Part shown: piece after piece, positions 1 to 12,800 of the stretch
Numbering within the stretch: position 1 is the stretch's first letter
How the letters are laid out: each line of letters begins with the position of its first letter
DNA from: Thinopyrum elongatum
Taxonomy: Eukaryota; Streptophyta; Magnoliopsida; Poales; Poaceae
Length of the DNA: 64,000 bases
Assembly: GCA_011799875.1 (NCBI GenBank)
Contig: CM022300.1
Coordinates: 235,922,807 to 235,986,806, forward strand
Direction of reading: 5' to 3'
Made by a program: the position numbers and the translations under genes
The notes under the pieces: model-generated
What the model was told of the DNA's origin: nothing
The model's input: only the letters and a program-made list of their open reading frames with translations
The model's database searches: none

Positions 1-224
1 TACCCACTAGGGCACGCGAGGGGGCAGGCGCGCCATGGTGCCTAGTGGGCACCTGAGTAGCCCCCTCTGGTCTTTCTTATTTTTGTAATTTTTCTAATAT
101 TCCAAAACTGACAGAAATTTTTTTATGGAATTTTTGGAGTCGGTTTACTTACCGTATCACATATCTCTTCCCTTTTAGGGTTCTAGAGTGTTCTGGAAGG
201 TCTCTTTTATGTATTGTTTCGGTG
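1..224 (-). other. Element 1 non-coding segment downstream of integrase
   Basis: No open frame of note. On the minus strand this is sequence after the integrase tail. Bases 1-110 resemble bases 6173-6300 inside the 5' LTR (shared blocks such as TAGCCCCCTCTGG), so LTR-like GC-rich sequence is present both here and in the LTR. Confidence 0.5.
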
Positions 225-631
225 TCATAGTTTGAATAATGTTAGTTTCAACATTAATAGGCGTACCTGAGATATAGTGCTTAATTCTTTGTCCACTGGC
301 CACCTTCGGATTAGTGCCTTCGGCATCATTGATCTTAATAGCTTCAGAGAGATAAACTTCTTCAATGATATATGGTCCTTCCCATTTAGAGAGAAGTTTT
401 CCGACAAAAAATCTAAAAGAGAATTGTATAATAAAACATACTCAACTACTTTGAATTCCCGCTTTTGGATTCTTTTGTCATGCCATCTTTTAACCTTTTC
501 TTTAAACAATTTGGCATTTTCATAAGCGTGGGTTCTCCATTCATCTAGCGAACTAATATCAAATAACCTCTTTTCTCCGGCAAGTTTGAAATCATAGTTG
601 AGTTGTTTAATTTCCCAATATGCTTTATGTT
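225..631 (-). pseudogene. Integrase C-terminal tail fragment (element 1)
   Basis: The minus-strand frame at 225-509 reads like the tail of an Athila-type integrase: a basic KRWHDKRIQKREF block followed by hydrophobic strand-like segments (YVLLYNS). It lies just downstream of the main integrase frame, which ends in a stop at 632, and 510-631 joins the two in another frame. A frameshift near 700 separates tail from core. This end of integrase is thought to contact DNA. It cannot be made as one protein with the core here. The assignment rests on position and the short basic motif, so it is moderate. Confidence 0.6.
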
Positions 632-1954
632 CTAACTCAAGAGGTAAATGACATGCCTTTCAATAAACCATTTTATATGGACACGTGCCCATAGGATTTT
701 ATAAGCAGTTCTATAAGCCCGTAATGCATCATCTAATTTCTTAGACCAATTCTTCCAAGATCTATTGACGATCTTTTGCAAAATTAACTTTATTTTTCTA
801 TTGCTCAATTCAACTTGGCCACTAGACTGAGGGTGATAGGGAGATGCAATTCTATGGTTGACATCATATTTAGCAAGCAGTTTACGCAATGCACCATGAA
901 TAAAATGTAAACCACCATCAGTCATTAAATATGTAGGGACTCTAAACCTCGGGAAAGTAACTTCCTTAAGCATTTTAATATAAGTGTTGTGATCAGCACT
1001 AATAGTTGGGATAGACTCTACCCACTTAGAAACATAATCAACATAAACCAAAATATGTGTATACCCATTAGAGGAATGAAAAGGTCCCATATAATCAAAT
1101 CCCCAAACATCAAATGGTTCAATAACAAGTGAACAATTCATAGGCATTTCCTGATGTCTACCAATATTACCAATTCTTTGACATTCATCACAAGATAAGA
1201 CAAACTTACGAGCATCCTTGAAAAGAGTAGGCCAATAAAAACTAGATTGTAATACCTTGTGTGCAGTTCTGTCCCTCGCATGGTGTCCTCCATAAACCTC
1301 GGAGTGACACTTCTGTAGGATTTGTTCCTGTTCATGCTTAGGTATACAACGCCTAATAATACCATCTACTCCTTCTTTATAAAGGTGTGGGTCATCCCAA
1401 AAGTAATGTCTTAAATCAAAGAAAAACTTTTTCTTTTGTTGGTATGTGAAACTAGGTGGTATAAATTTAGCAACAATGTAATTAGCATAGTCTGCATACC
1501 AAGGAGTATTGTGAGAAGCATTTATGACAGCTAGTTGTTCATCAGGAAAACTATCATCAATAGGTAATGGGTCGTCAAGGATATTTTCTAACCTAGACAA
1601 GTAATCAGCTACGGGATTCTCAGCTCCCATCCTATCAATAATATGCAAGTTAAATTCTTGTAGCAAAAGAACCCACCTAATGAGTATAGGTTTAGCATCT
1701 TTCTTTTCCATAAGGTATTTAATAGCAACATGATCAGTGTGAACAATTACTTTAGAATCAACAATGTAAGATCTGAATTCATCACAAGCAAACACAACTG
1801 CTATAAATTCTTTCTCCGTAGTAGCATAATTTCTTTGGGCACCGTCTAGAGTTTTCCTAGCATAATGGATAACACTTAATTTCTTATCAACTCTTTGTCC
1901 TAAAACAGCACAAACAACATAATCACTAGCATCACACATAATTTCAAAAGGCAA
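632..1954 (-). pseudogene. RNase H and integrase core (element 1)
   Basis: This 440-codon frame is the best preserved part of element 1. Residues 1-125 are a retroviral-type RNase H, with Asp8 in CDAS, a TDH motif near residue 74 and a final Asp near residue 117. Residues 217-258 are the integrase HHCC zinc site ([10 protein letters not shown], then CDEC). The DDE triad is intact: Asp287 in GFDYMGPF, Asp346 in MTDGG and Glu382 in GQVE, with 35 residues between the last two as expected for DD35E. RNase H removes the RNA template and integrase joins the cDNA to the host chromosome. The same frame continues upstream across a TAG near 1988 into the end of RT. Downstream the frame is lost after about residue 420, so the C-terminal domain falls in another frame. 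Confidence 0.85.
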
Positions 1955-1990
1955 GTTCCTATTAGGTGGTTGAACAATAGGCGCAGAGGT

Positions 1991-2855
1991 CTAGGCTTTG
2001 TTAAGTGTTTCAAAGGCATCTGCACAATCATCATAAAAAACAAATGGAACATCTTTTTGCAAGAGATTAGTAAGAGGCCTAGAAATGTTATAGAAGTCTT
2101 TAATAAACCTCCTATAGAAACTAGCATGACCAAGGAAACTTCTTATACCTTTGATATCTTTAGGACATGGCATTTTCTCAATTGCATCAACTTTAGCTTT
2201 GTCTACTTTGATACCACGCTCAGAAATTTATGCCCAAGACAATACCTTCATTTACCATAAAGTGGCACTTCTCCCAATTAAAGACAAGATTAGTTCATTC
2301 ACATCTCTGCAAAACTTGATCAAGGTTGCTTAAGCAATCATAAAAGGAAGTTCCGTAAACGAAAAAATCATCCATGAAAACCTGAACAATCTTTTCGCAA
2401 AAGTCATAGAATATAGCAGTCATACATCTTTGAAAAGTAGAAGGGGCATTGCATAAACCAAAAGGGATACGTCTATAAGCATAAGTTCCAAAGGGGCAAG
2501 TAAAAGTGGTTTTCTCTTGATCAGATTGTGATACAGGTATTTGAGAGAAACCAGAATATCCATCAAGGAAGCAAAAGTGTGTATGCTTAGATAGTCTTTC
2601 TAACATTGGATCAATAAAACGTAAGGGGTAATGATCTTTTCTAGTGTCTTCATTTAGTTTTCTAAAATCAATTACCATCCTATAACCAGTTACAATTCTT
2701 TGTGGAATAAGCTCATTTTTATCATTAGGAACAATAGTAACGCCTCCTTTCTTAGGAACACAATGAACGAGACTTACCCATCTACTATCAACTATAGGAT
2801 AAATTATACCTACTTCCAGAAGCTTTAATATTTCAGTTCTTACCACTTCCTTCAT
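1991..2855 (-). pseudogene. Reverse transcriptase (element 1)
   Basis: The frame at 2295-2855 holds the RT palm: a VPKKGG segment near residue 33, the motif A aspartate in FLDGYSG (Asp98) and the catalytic FMDD box (residues 160-163). It copies element RNA into cDNA inside the virus-like particle. The thumb/connection part continues in another frame at 1991-2173, so a frameshift lies between about 2200 and 2295. The upstream protease-linker frame (2871-3434) is in the same frame as 2295-2855, separated by one TGA. Stops and the frameshift make it inactive although both catalytic motifs are intact. Confidence 0.85.
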
Positions 2856-2870
2856 CTTCGGATTTAATCA

Positions 2871-3983
2871 TCATCGATGATCAACAACTGGTTTAGCATC
2901 AGGTTCCATATTAATCTTTTCCTGACATAGAGTGGGACTAATTCCCTTCAGATCATCAAGAGCATATCCAATAGATGCACGGTGCTTCCTCAGAGTTTGA
3001 AGTAATCTCTTTTCTTCATGCTCTGAAAGGTTAGCACTAATAATAACATGATATATCATCTTTTCATCAAGATAAGCATATTTTAGTGTATCAGGCAATT
3101 GTTTTAATTCAAACACAGGATCACCTTTAGGTGGAGGAGGGCCTCCTAGAGTTTCAACAAGCAAATTGTGTTTAAGAATAGGTGTTTGATCAAAGAACAT
3201 CTTATCATTTTCCTGTAAGTGCATATCACTTTCATCATCCAGCAAATATTGTTCTAACGGATTAGTAGGAGGTACGGCACTAGAAGCAAGACCAATTATT
3301 TCATCCTTACTAGGCAATTCTTTATCATGAGGTTGTCTACAAAACTTAGAGAAATTAAACTCATGAGACACATCACCAAAGTTAACACTGACAATTTCTT
3401 TAGAGCAATCAATCTTAGCATTAAGAGTGTTCAAGAAAGGTCTACCAAATATTATCGGACAAAAATCATGTTGCGGAGAACCAAGAACTAGAAAATCAGT
3501 AGGGTATTATATTTTCCCACACAACACTTCAACATCTCTAACAATCCCAAGCGGTGAAATAGTATCTCTATTAGCAAGCTTAATAGTAACATCAATATCT
3601 TCTATTTCAGCAGGTGCAATATCATTCATAATTCCTTCATATAAGGTAAACAGGATAGCACTCACACTAGCACCCAAATCACATAAGCCATCATAACAAT
3701 GATCTCCTATTTTAACAGAGACAACAGGCATGCGAACAAGATGATTATTCTTATCTTTTTCATCGGGTTTAGCAATTCTAGTGGCTTCATCACAGAAATA
3801 AATAACATGCCCATCAGTATTATCGGCCAAGAGATCTTTAACCGTAGCAACATTAGATTCAACTTTAATTTGTTCAGAGGGTCTAGGTGCTCTAATATTA
3901 CTTTGGTTTACCACGGTTGAAACCTTGACATGTTCCTTTATCCTAACAGGGAAAGGTGGTTTTTCAATGTTAGCAGTAGGCAC
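2871..3983 (-). pseudogene. Aspartic protease and protease-RT linker (element 1)
   Basis: Two open stretches (3507-3983 and 2871-3434) lie in one frame, separated by a TAA at 3507-3509. The first contains CDLGASVSAI, matching the aspartic protease active-site loop: Asp followed by Leu-Gly-Ala where many families have Ser/Thr-Gly-Ala. The second is the linker leading into RT, with a run of prolines (GGPPPPKGD). The protease would cut the Gag-Pol polyprotein. The RT frame follows directly after a TGA at 2871-2873. Assignment of the loop is good; the linker has no recognised fold. Confidence 0.75.
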
Positions 3984-4886
3984 AACTGGGTCAACATTAT
4001 AAATGATAGTTTCATCTTTAACTATAACGGGCTCCTCAATCTTTTCTTTAATTGGGGGATGATATTTAAACTATTTCTCCTTAGGGAGATCGACATGAGT
4101 AGCAAATGCTTCACAAAAAGAGGCTACTATCTCCTAGTCAAGTCCATATTTAGTGCTAAACTTGTGAAAAGCATCGGTATCCATAAAAGATTTAACACAA
4201 TCAAACTTAAGTGTTAAACCTGACTCATTACCTTTGTCGAGCTCCCAATCTTAAGTTGTGTTTAATTCTTTCCAAAAGATCCCACTTGAATTAAATAGTT
4301 TTCTTCATAAAAGAGCCAGATGAAGAAGAATCGAGCATGGTTTGATCATCATGAGCAAGCCGAGCATAAAAATTCTGTAAGATAATTTCTTTTGAGAGCT
4401 CATGATTGGGTCATGCGTACATCATATAATTAAGCCTACCCAAGCTTGAGCGATACTTTCTCCTCCACGAGGCAAAAAATTATATATATAATTCCGATCA
4501 CGATGAACTAGACGCATAGGATAAGACTTTTGATGAAATTCCAATCTCAATTGATTCCAATCCCAAGCTCCAATATCATCACATAGCCTATACCATGTCA
4601 ATGACTTTCCCCCAAAAGATAAAGGGAAAACCTTCATCTTAACTTCATCTCCGGGTAAACTTGCAAGCTTAAATAATCCACAAACTTCATTCACATAGAT
4701 TAGGTGCATATCAGGATGTAGTGTTCCATCTCCTACATAAGGATTAGCTAGCAGTTTCTCTATCATACCCGAACGAATTTCATAATAAATATTTTCAGTA
4801 GTTGCAATATGTTGAGGAGCAACTCTTTGTGCTTCCGGTCGCGGTGAAGCTACCCCGAAGAAACCCCTCAAAGGATTGTTTTCCAT
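3984..4886 (-). pseudogene. Gag (element 1)
   Basis: The 154-codon frame at 4422-4886 starts 106 bases inside the LTR edge and matches the retrotransposon Gag capsid pattern: a segment around LTWYRLCDDIGAWDW, then HRDRNYIYNF and GESIAQAW, which is typical of Athila-type Gag. Gag forms the particle that packages element RNA. Downstream, 3984-4421 continues Gag-like sequence in other frames (for example MLDSSSSGSF near 4310) with several stops. No CCHC knuckle is visible. The start at 4886 is the first Met after the leader, which is the usual position. Confidence 0.75.
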
Positions 4887-4949
4887 AGTAACAAGTAACA
4901 GTAAATTTCAGTACGTAATATAAATGTTTCCTTGCCAAATTCCACTTAC

Positions 4950-4992
4950 CAAAAGCGCTTCACTCCCCAACAACAGTGCTAGAAAAGAGCCT
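4950..4992 (-). other. Decayed primer-binding leader (element 1)
   Basis: Directly next to the LTR edge the minus strand reads AGGCTCTTTTC and then TAGCACTGTTGTTGGGGAG. The position is that of a primer-binding leader. From memory, intact relatives read TGGCGCC-type sequence here, and the differences are all G-to-A or C-to-T, as expected from cytosine deamination. Confidence 0.55.
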
Positions 4993-6503
4993 TGATGACC
5001 CACAAGTATAGGGTATCTATCTTAGTCCTTTCGATAAAAGTGTCGAACCAAACGAGGAGCGGAAGGAAATGACAAGCAGTTTTCAGCAAGGTATTTTCTG
5101 CAAGCACTGAAATTGTCGGTAACAGATAGTTTGATAGCAAGGTAATTTGTAACGAGCAAGAAATAGTAACTATAATGAAATTGCAGCAAGGTAGCCCAAT
5201 CCTTTTTGTAGAAAAGGACATGCCGGAACGGTCTCTTATAATAAGTAAAACGTTCTTGAGGACACACGGGAATTTCATCTAGTAACTTTCATCATGTTTG
5301 TTTGATTCATGTTCGCTACTTTGATAATTTAATATGTGGGTGGACCGGTTCTTGGGTTCTGTTCTTACTTGAACAATCATCCCACTTATGATTAACCCCT
5401 CTCGCAAGCATCCGCAACGAGAAAGAAGAATTAAGATAAAATCTAACCATAGCATTAAACATATGGATCCAAATCAGCCCCTTACAGAATAGCGCATAAA
5501 CTAGGGTTTAAGATTTTATCACTCTAGCAACCCATCATCTAATAACTACTCCACAATGCATTACCTTAGGCCCAAAGATGGTGAAGTGTCATGTGGTCAA
5601 CATTCACATAACACCACTAAGGGAATCACAACATACATATCATCAAAGTATCGAACGAATACCAAATTCACATGATTACGTATGACAAGACTTCTCCCAT
5701 GTCCTCAAGAACAAAAGTAGCTACTCACAAATAATAATCATGCTCAAGATTAGAGGGGTATTAAATAGCAAAATAGATCTGAATATATGATGTTCCACCA
5801 AATAAACCAACTAGCATCAACTACAAGATGTAATGAACACTACTAGCAACCATTGGTACAAATCTGAGGTTTTGATACAAAGATTGAATACAAGAGATGA
5901 ACTAGGGTTTGAGATGGGATGGTGTTGTTGAAGATGTTGATGAATATTGGTCCTCCCATGATGAGAGGGTTGTTGGTGATGACGATGGCTTCACTTTCCC
6001 CCTCACTGAGAGAAGTATCCCCAGCGGAATCGCTCCACCGGAGAACAAAAGTGCTCCTGCCCAAGTTCCGCCTCGTGACAGCAGTGCTCCATCCCGAAAG
6101 TCCTCCCCTTATTTTTTCTAGGGAAAATGGGCTTATATACTAGAAGATAGGCACCAGAGGCTGGTCAGGGGCCCCTACCCACCAGGGCACGCCAGGGGGA
6201 TAGGCACCACCTGGTTCCTAGTGGGCCCCTACATAGCCCCCTCTGGTATTTCTTTTCTCCAATATTTTTTATATATTCCAAAATAAATCTCCATGAAATT
6301 TCAGCTCATTTGGGGATGTGCAGAATAGGTATCTCTAATGTAGCTTTTTCAGGTCCAGAATTCCAGCTGTCGGCAATCTCCCTATTCATGTAAACCTTGC
6401 ATATTAAGAGAGAAAAGGCATTAGAATTGCTTCACAGAGTGTTATAATGATTAAAAACACTATAAATAACAGTAAGAAAATATGATGCAAAATGGACGTA
6501 TCA
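4993..6503 (-). repeat. 5' LTR of element 1 (1,511 bp)
   Basis: On the minus strand the LTR begins TGATACGTCCATTTTGCATC at 6503 and ends at 4993 with CATCA, giving TG...CA termini. A TATATAAG box on the minus strand at 6132-6139 is a plausible RNA start signal. Short open frames in both strands inside 5843-6143 are GC-rich LTR sequence, not genes. The boundary is supported by gag beginning close by at 4886. Confidence 0.85.
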
Positions 6504-9500
6504 GGTGGATATCATTACATCATACCATGTAGAACATGAATGGGGATACAGACAAAGGCATACAATCACCACATGAATACATAGCAAACACCATACAGAA
6601 GAGCAACATTCGACTACGGATGAAATCAAACAAAAAACATGAACGACATCCACCCTACTAGCCCAAGCTGCCGACTAGGCACATATCCCTTGACCAAAGA
6701 AGACGAAGTAGAAGAAAAACTCCAAAATAAGCAAGCGTCTCTCTCATGTCAGATCATCGCATTACCGGTACCTGCATTTGTTGTTGTAGTAACCTGTGAG
6801 CCATGAGGACTCAGCAATCCCATTACCATGGGTATCAAGACTAGCAAAGCTTAATGGGTATGGAATGAGTAAGTGGTGAGGTTCCAGCAAGCACTAAGCA
6901 GTGTATGGTGGCTAACTTACAAGTACAAGAATAAGAAGAGTAAACTATGCATAATGATCGCAAACGAGTATTGATCTAGAAGTGATCCTAAACTACTTAT
7001 GAGTCAAACATAACCCCACCATGTTCTCTTCCCGAACTCCCTAGAAAAAAGACGGTCACAGTTACGCATGCAGTTGGTGTATTTTATTTGAAGTTTAGTC
7101 TCATGTTCTCTACAACCGGATATTATAAATTTCCAAGTCGCCACATAACCGCGGGCATGTCTCAAAAAGATTTAACCCTGCAGGGGTTCTCCAAATGGTC
7201 CATTATGAATTACCACATGCATCTGATGGAACATCCTCACACCATGATAACATGATGCTTACGATAAGGAATCCCGGTGGACAAGCTGCTCGTCAAAGGT
7301 AAAACTAAACCAGCAAGGCCTCCCAGCATGTCAACAATCCCAATAGGAGCCGCATATCTCATTCTCAGGACACGACCGGATGGGTCAAGCTACAAGTAAA
7401 ACCAGTCCTCAATTTTCCCCGTGGTGGCCTCGCAGGTTGCTCGGTTTGGACCAACACCATCGGCACTGGCCCACCTGTATTATTTTGAATTAAGAATCCG
7501 TGGGTAGTGCTAACTCCCTATGCATTAATTTAATTAATCATGTTTATTATGTTGGCAAATTTTAAAACCAAAGGTGGGCCTTGCTGGAAGAGTTATATCC
7601 TAGGAGATTGGTCAAGGGGGCCCCATGATACCCCACATGTGTTAGGAGAGCTCATCAAGAAACATAACACCGGTACGACGAAAACTAGGGCGGCATGAGT
7701 GGAAAAAAACACCAGGTAAAAGGCCGAGCCTTCCAAGCATTACCAAGTATATAGATGCATTAATTAAATAAGAGATATTGTGATATCCCATGATATCCAT
7801 GTCCCAATATGGAGCAACCTGCAACTAGCAATGCTATAAGAGGGGTTGAGCAAGCGGTAACATAGTCAAACAACGGTTTGCTGGGATTGTTGAAGGTTAG
7901 AGGCCGCTTCATGGCAATTTGGGAGTCTTGACAAACAAGTGGTATGTAGCGAGAGTTAGCGATAACATCGAGACAAATAGCAAAGCAAAGATAGTAGTGG
8001 TATCCAAGGTAATGCCTGGGATGGTTGAAGGTTAGAGGCCGCTTCATGGCAATTTGGGAGTCTTGACAAACAAGTGGTATGTAGCGAGAGTTAGCGATAA
8101 CATCGAGACAAATAGCAAAGCAAAGATAGTAGTGGTATCCAAGGTAATGCTCATCTTTCCTAAAATTCCGCTCGGAATAAGATTGAGTCCTTGAAGTAGA
8201 CGAACACGCGTAGTCGAACGCATCCTCACAATCGCAACGATACCCAGAACTATCGAGAAGAAGCACAACCAAAAGGAAGCAAACAACACGAACACACAAG
8301 CATAAAGATGACATGATGCACAACCAAGCATGATGAATGACGAGATCAAATGTTGTTACTCATGGCAAGATATGATGCATGAAAGAACCCCACACCAAAG
8401 CAAGTTTAATTGAGGTCTGACACAACACCTAACAATTCCGAAAACTCTCCATCTTCAAATTTTGAAATTCATACTGATCTGAATAAAACATTATGTCAAA
8501 GTTGTTAAACAGAAATTTAACATGCTCCATGATGACCTACATGTTTTTCTAATCAATTTACATATGTGGATCATTTAATTCGGAGCTACGGTTTAAAAGA
8601 TATGCGCAACACAAGTTAACATAGCATTGATGCAAAATTCATGCAAACATCAAGCATAAACACTCAAATCAAGGATTCAACATGACATGATGAAACCACA
8701 TGCAATTCTAAGTGAGTTTCATATAGGACATGGTCAAAACGGAGCAACGGTTCAACAATTACAATCAACACAAGTTTTATTTAGAATCCGCCCAAAATAG
8801 TGTGATGCCTACTTGGGAGCAACAAAACATGATGCTATAGGAACAAGATGGGAACAAACTTAATATACACTTAAAGTAAATATAACACTAAAAATTACAT
8901 TTAAGGTTCAAGTTCATAGGCATCATGGTTAATTTAATATGCTCCATGCAAAATGCAATGTTCTGCTACAGATTCATGACGGTGAAAAACTGGAGTTGCA
9001 AAACAATAACATTATGATGCTGCATTGGGATGCACATAACAGCAAGCAAAGCTATTTTAATATTTATGAAATTCATATGAGCATGCAGTAGCTATGGCAA
9101 TCTCCAACTTACTCCATTGGCAAAAGTTCATAGGATGCACATATTAACTAATACGAATTTTACGAAATGGAAATTTCTGTTAACAGGATGGCAGTTTTAC
9201 CATGATGGTAACTTGAGAGAAACAAAGATACATGCTATAGCAAGATTACATGGCATCCAAGGGCATAGAATTAATGTACACATTACATAGACCAAATCAC
9301 ATGCAGGAATCACGAGCATATGAGCAAAGGATTAGTGGCAATCATCAAGACAAGTTTGAATGTTTTCAACAGTTTTCAGCAGTTAACAGCATGATGCACT
9401 ATTGCAACGAATATCAACACATGTAGATGGACTCTAATATGCATGCAAATGCAACCATCATGAAGAGAACATTCTGTAGATGATTTTACATATATGGACC

Positions 9501-9775
9501 ATCTCCAACGAATAAACATGCAAAAAGTTGTAGCTCACACAAAATGCAATGTTATGTTTTCAGGCAAAAAGACGGGCATTTACAAAGGCAGCAGAGAGTG
9601 ACATGAAGCTAAATGACGCTTGGAGGAAGGATAGCGGGGGTTCGCTCACCAGAGGCCCAGGGGCCGGCTCGGAGCTAGTATGGGTAGGGGTCGCAGCCGG
9701 GGTTGCGCGGATCGGCGGTTCGGCTGAACCGGGCGGCTCGGTGCGCATTGGTTCACAGGGGGTCGAATCAGGCCG
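6504..9775. other. Gene-free DNA, probably a long-LTR remnant
   Basis: About 3.3 kb with no credible coding frame on either strand; the longest open stretch (7760-8323, minus) contains a tandem duplication and has no recognisable domain. The texture resembles long LTRs of Triticeae Gypsy elements, AT-balanced at first and GC-rich at 9600-9770, but I cannot name a family. It ends abruptly where a 49-bp primer-binding leader of element F type begins (9775-9823), so a recombination or deletion junction is likely near 9775. Confidence 0.45.
7881..8150. repeat. 135-bp tandem duplication (two copies)
   Basis: Bases 7881-8015 and 8016-8150 are near-identical direct copies, each starting CTGGGAT and ending CCAAGGTAATGC, with one difference seen near the start (ATTG versus ATGG). 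The unit is 45 codons long, so it keeps a minus-strand frame open, but no protein is claimed. Confidence 0.95.
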
Positions 9776-9823
9776 GGAGTTGGAAAAGGGGCTACCTACA
9801 GGCAGTCGGCTCTGATACCAACT
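9776..9823 (-). other. Met-type primer-binding leader left of the F LTR
   Basis: The plus strand reads TCTGATACCA at 9811-9820, the complement of the TGGTATCAGA primer-binding site used by elements primed by initiator tRNA-Met. The 49 bp ending here match the leader of F at 18906-18952. Its presence on this side of the LTR means the LTR at 9824-13886 also served as, or was recombined with, a 5' LTR of another copy extending leftward. Confidence 0.75.
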
Positions 9824-12800
9824 TGTAATGCCCCCGATTCAATCGTACACTAATCATACACGCAAATGTGTACGATCAAGATCAGGGACTCACGGGAAGA
9901 TATCACAACACAACTCTAGACACAAATTAAAGTCATACAAGCTTCATATTACAAGCAATGGGCCTCGAGGGCTTGAATACATAATCTCAAATACAAACAA
10001 GTCAGCGGAAGCAACAATATTTGAGTACAGACATAAGCAAACAAGTCTGCCTTAAGAAGGCTAGCACAAACAACAACATCGATCGAAAAGGCAAGGCCTC
10101 CTGTCTAGGAGCCTCCTATCTGCTCCTGGTCATCAGCGGTCTCAACGTAGTAGTAGGCATCCTTGGGGTACTAGTAGTAGTCATCAGTGGTGGCATCTGG
10201 CTCCTGGGATCCGTCATCTGATCGCAACAATCGGGTATGGGGGAAAAAGAGGTAGCAAAGTAACCGTGAGTACTCATCCGAAGTACTCGCAAGACTTACA
10301 TAAGAACTATGCTAAGGATTCATCAGTATGCAAGGAATGCGGCTTTATCTGTGGACTAGACTGCAGAAATGCCAAATTAGAGGGAAGGCCTAGCCTATCG
10401 AAGACTAGCATCTTCAAGCATCTTGCAGCATTAGAAGAGATAAGAGTAGCATAACATAATAGTAGTAAGTATGTTGTAACATCCACGCCCAGAGATCCTT
10501 CCTCGACTCCATGTGAGAAAGCAATCCCGAAGCCATCATATCCATTTCACATCTCTAGTATCCAGTTCGAGTTGTATCGATCAGGATACTCCGAGTGTCT
10601 CTTACCGTGGACACAGCTATTCGAATAAATATACTTCCCTGCATGGGTGCGCAAACTTACCCAGCACGCTCGATCAACTTCGGCCGAACACACCATCAGG
10701 TCATGACCGGCCTCGGCCGATCAACATGCCGTAGTCCTACCTAGGCACAATAGAGAGGCCAGCACGCCGCTCTACATCCTAAGTGCGCAGGTATGTTGGG
10801 TTCATCGCCCTTCGCACTCCTGCACGTTGCGTGGACAGCCGGGATCAGTCCTGGCAACCTCCTTATACAAGGCAAGTGCTTACATGGGCCATCCGGACGC
10901 GTGCCGCTCAATCGCTGACGTCCGATGAGCTTTCGACTGATACATACGACGCAGAGTGCCCATGCTTATTCCCGTGTCGTGGTTAGTGTGAAAAGGCCAG
11001 AGGCCTACTCAAATCACATATCCAAACTGTTAGTGTCTAGGGAGCACGCGGTAACGATCAATGATCCATGATATGTTGTCCCGTCGCCTCGTCTCACGGA
11101 CTTACGACAAGGGCTAAGAATGCCCGGCCGTGCCGCATAGATATCTCGTGGGTACCCTCCCGGTCAACCCGACTCCACATCACTCGCGGGTACCCTCATG
11201 GTCAACCTAACTTCACATTTCTCTCGCAGGTATCCCTCAGGGCCGACCTGACTTCATCATGGTTCTGGGGTAAAGTCAAAGTAACTGTGTGTCAAAAACA
11301 TCAAGGGGGAAATCCGAGGAATCACCCACGATGGATTTCCACTCGATGGTCCATAACACCATGGTGGAATCCGAGGAATCACCCTCTATGGATTCCACTT
11401 GATGTAACCGTCAAGGTGAACTTGCAGGAATCACCCTCGAAGGGATCACACTTGAGGTTTTGCATGACAGGGTCGTTATCGGGAATGGTGAAGGAGGAAC
11501 ACCCTCCGTAGACCACGACCGATTAACTACACTATAGAGATCTCATCAGAAGTGCTATACGAGGTATCACCGTCGGCACTTGATAGTAACCCTGCATTGT
11601 CGTACAACAAAGGGGGGGTGATGTACTGTGTCGGGCCCTGGATGTCGATCACATTGATCGAGTCGTGGGGGCAACTGGGACAAGGTGAGGGGTCACTGGT
11701 GGATCACTAACCAACCTATGGTAAGCAGTTTAGGATAAGCAGGTAAGGTAACAATTGCAGGTTTCAAAATCAGGCTATGCATCAGACTAGGAGTAATCAA
11801 TTACAGTAGCAAAATCTAATGCAAACATGAGAGAGAATGGAATGGGCGATATCAGAATGATCAAGGGGGGTTTGCTTGCCTAAAAGCTCTGCGACAAGAG
11901 GCTGGTCGTCAGGAGTGTAGTCGACCTAGGGAGTAGCATCAGTCTCGGGGTCTATCGGAGAGAAGAGGGTGAAGAAACAATAAATATATAGCGAACAAGT
12001 TCATCACTATGCATGACATGACGATATGCAGTGTTAGGGGTGTTCTAACGCGGTACTACACGTTGAAGATAAAGAGGGAAAACATCCGGGAATGTTTTCC
12101 CGGTGTTTGGCATTTTTCAGACAGATGAAAGAGAGGGGACGGTTCAATGTTCATCATGCTAGAGGCATGTGATAGATGAACGGATTGCATATTCGGATTC
12201 GTTGGATTTTTCTGAGCAACTTTCATATATAAATTATTTTCATCTGACTTACGAATTAATTTATATTAATTTTCAAAGTTTGAAACATTTTTTGAAATTA
12301 TTTTTAATTCAAAAATGAACTTATTGCGTCAGCATGACATCATCATGATGTTAGAAGTCAACCAGCTAGTTGACTGGTCAAACTGACGTCTGGGACCCGC
12401 CTGTCATCCACAGGGGGCTAAACAGAGATTATATTTAAACTAAACTAACTAATTAAACTATTGGGCCCATATGTGAGTGTTTAATTAGGTTATTTAAACT
12501 AATTTAATTAATTTGTTTAATTAGCAGGGTTGGGCCCCACTGTCAACAGCTGGGCCGCCCAGTCAGCTGAGTTGATCGGGTCAACATGGTCAACGGGCCC
12601 TTGGGACGCACTAGTCAGTGGCCCAGGGTGGGCCCGCAGCTGCGCCACGTCGGACCGGCGCAGGAGAGAGCTCCGGCGGCCCTTCCCGTGGCGGAGCTGC
12701 TCAGGAGGTCTCCCGGATTTGCCTATGGTGCACCGTTTGGCGCGTGAGACGACTCGTTCGAACAAGGAGACGGTGCCGCGTCGTGAGGTGGCGGTTGCGT

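Larger units (their letters stand above)
1..6503 (-). mobile_element. Element 1: Athila-lineage Ty3/Gypsy retrotransposon, 3' end outside window
   Basis: Reading the minus strand from right to left there is a 5' LTR (6503-4993), a primer-binding leader, gag, protease, RT, RNase H, integrase and the start of the region downstream of integrase. The RT core carries an FMDD motif and a VPKKGG block, and the gag resembles the Athila lineage as I remember it; that lineage also has protease, RT, RNase H and integrase in this order. The 3' LTR lies beyond base 1. The base just right of the LTR begins GGTGG (6504-6508), a candidate target duplication whose partner is outside the window. Coding is spread over several frames with stops, so this copy is dead. 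Confidence 0.85.

Noticed and set aside
7760..8323. 187-codon minus-strand frame with an internal repeat
   Set aside because: The openness is due to a 135-bp tandem duplication; no start context, domain or homologue recognised.
9811..9820. Possible tRNA-like sequence
   Set aside because: Only a 10-base complement to a tRNA 3' end (primer-binding site), not a tRNA gene.
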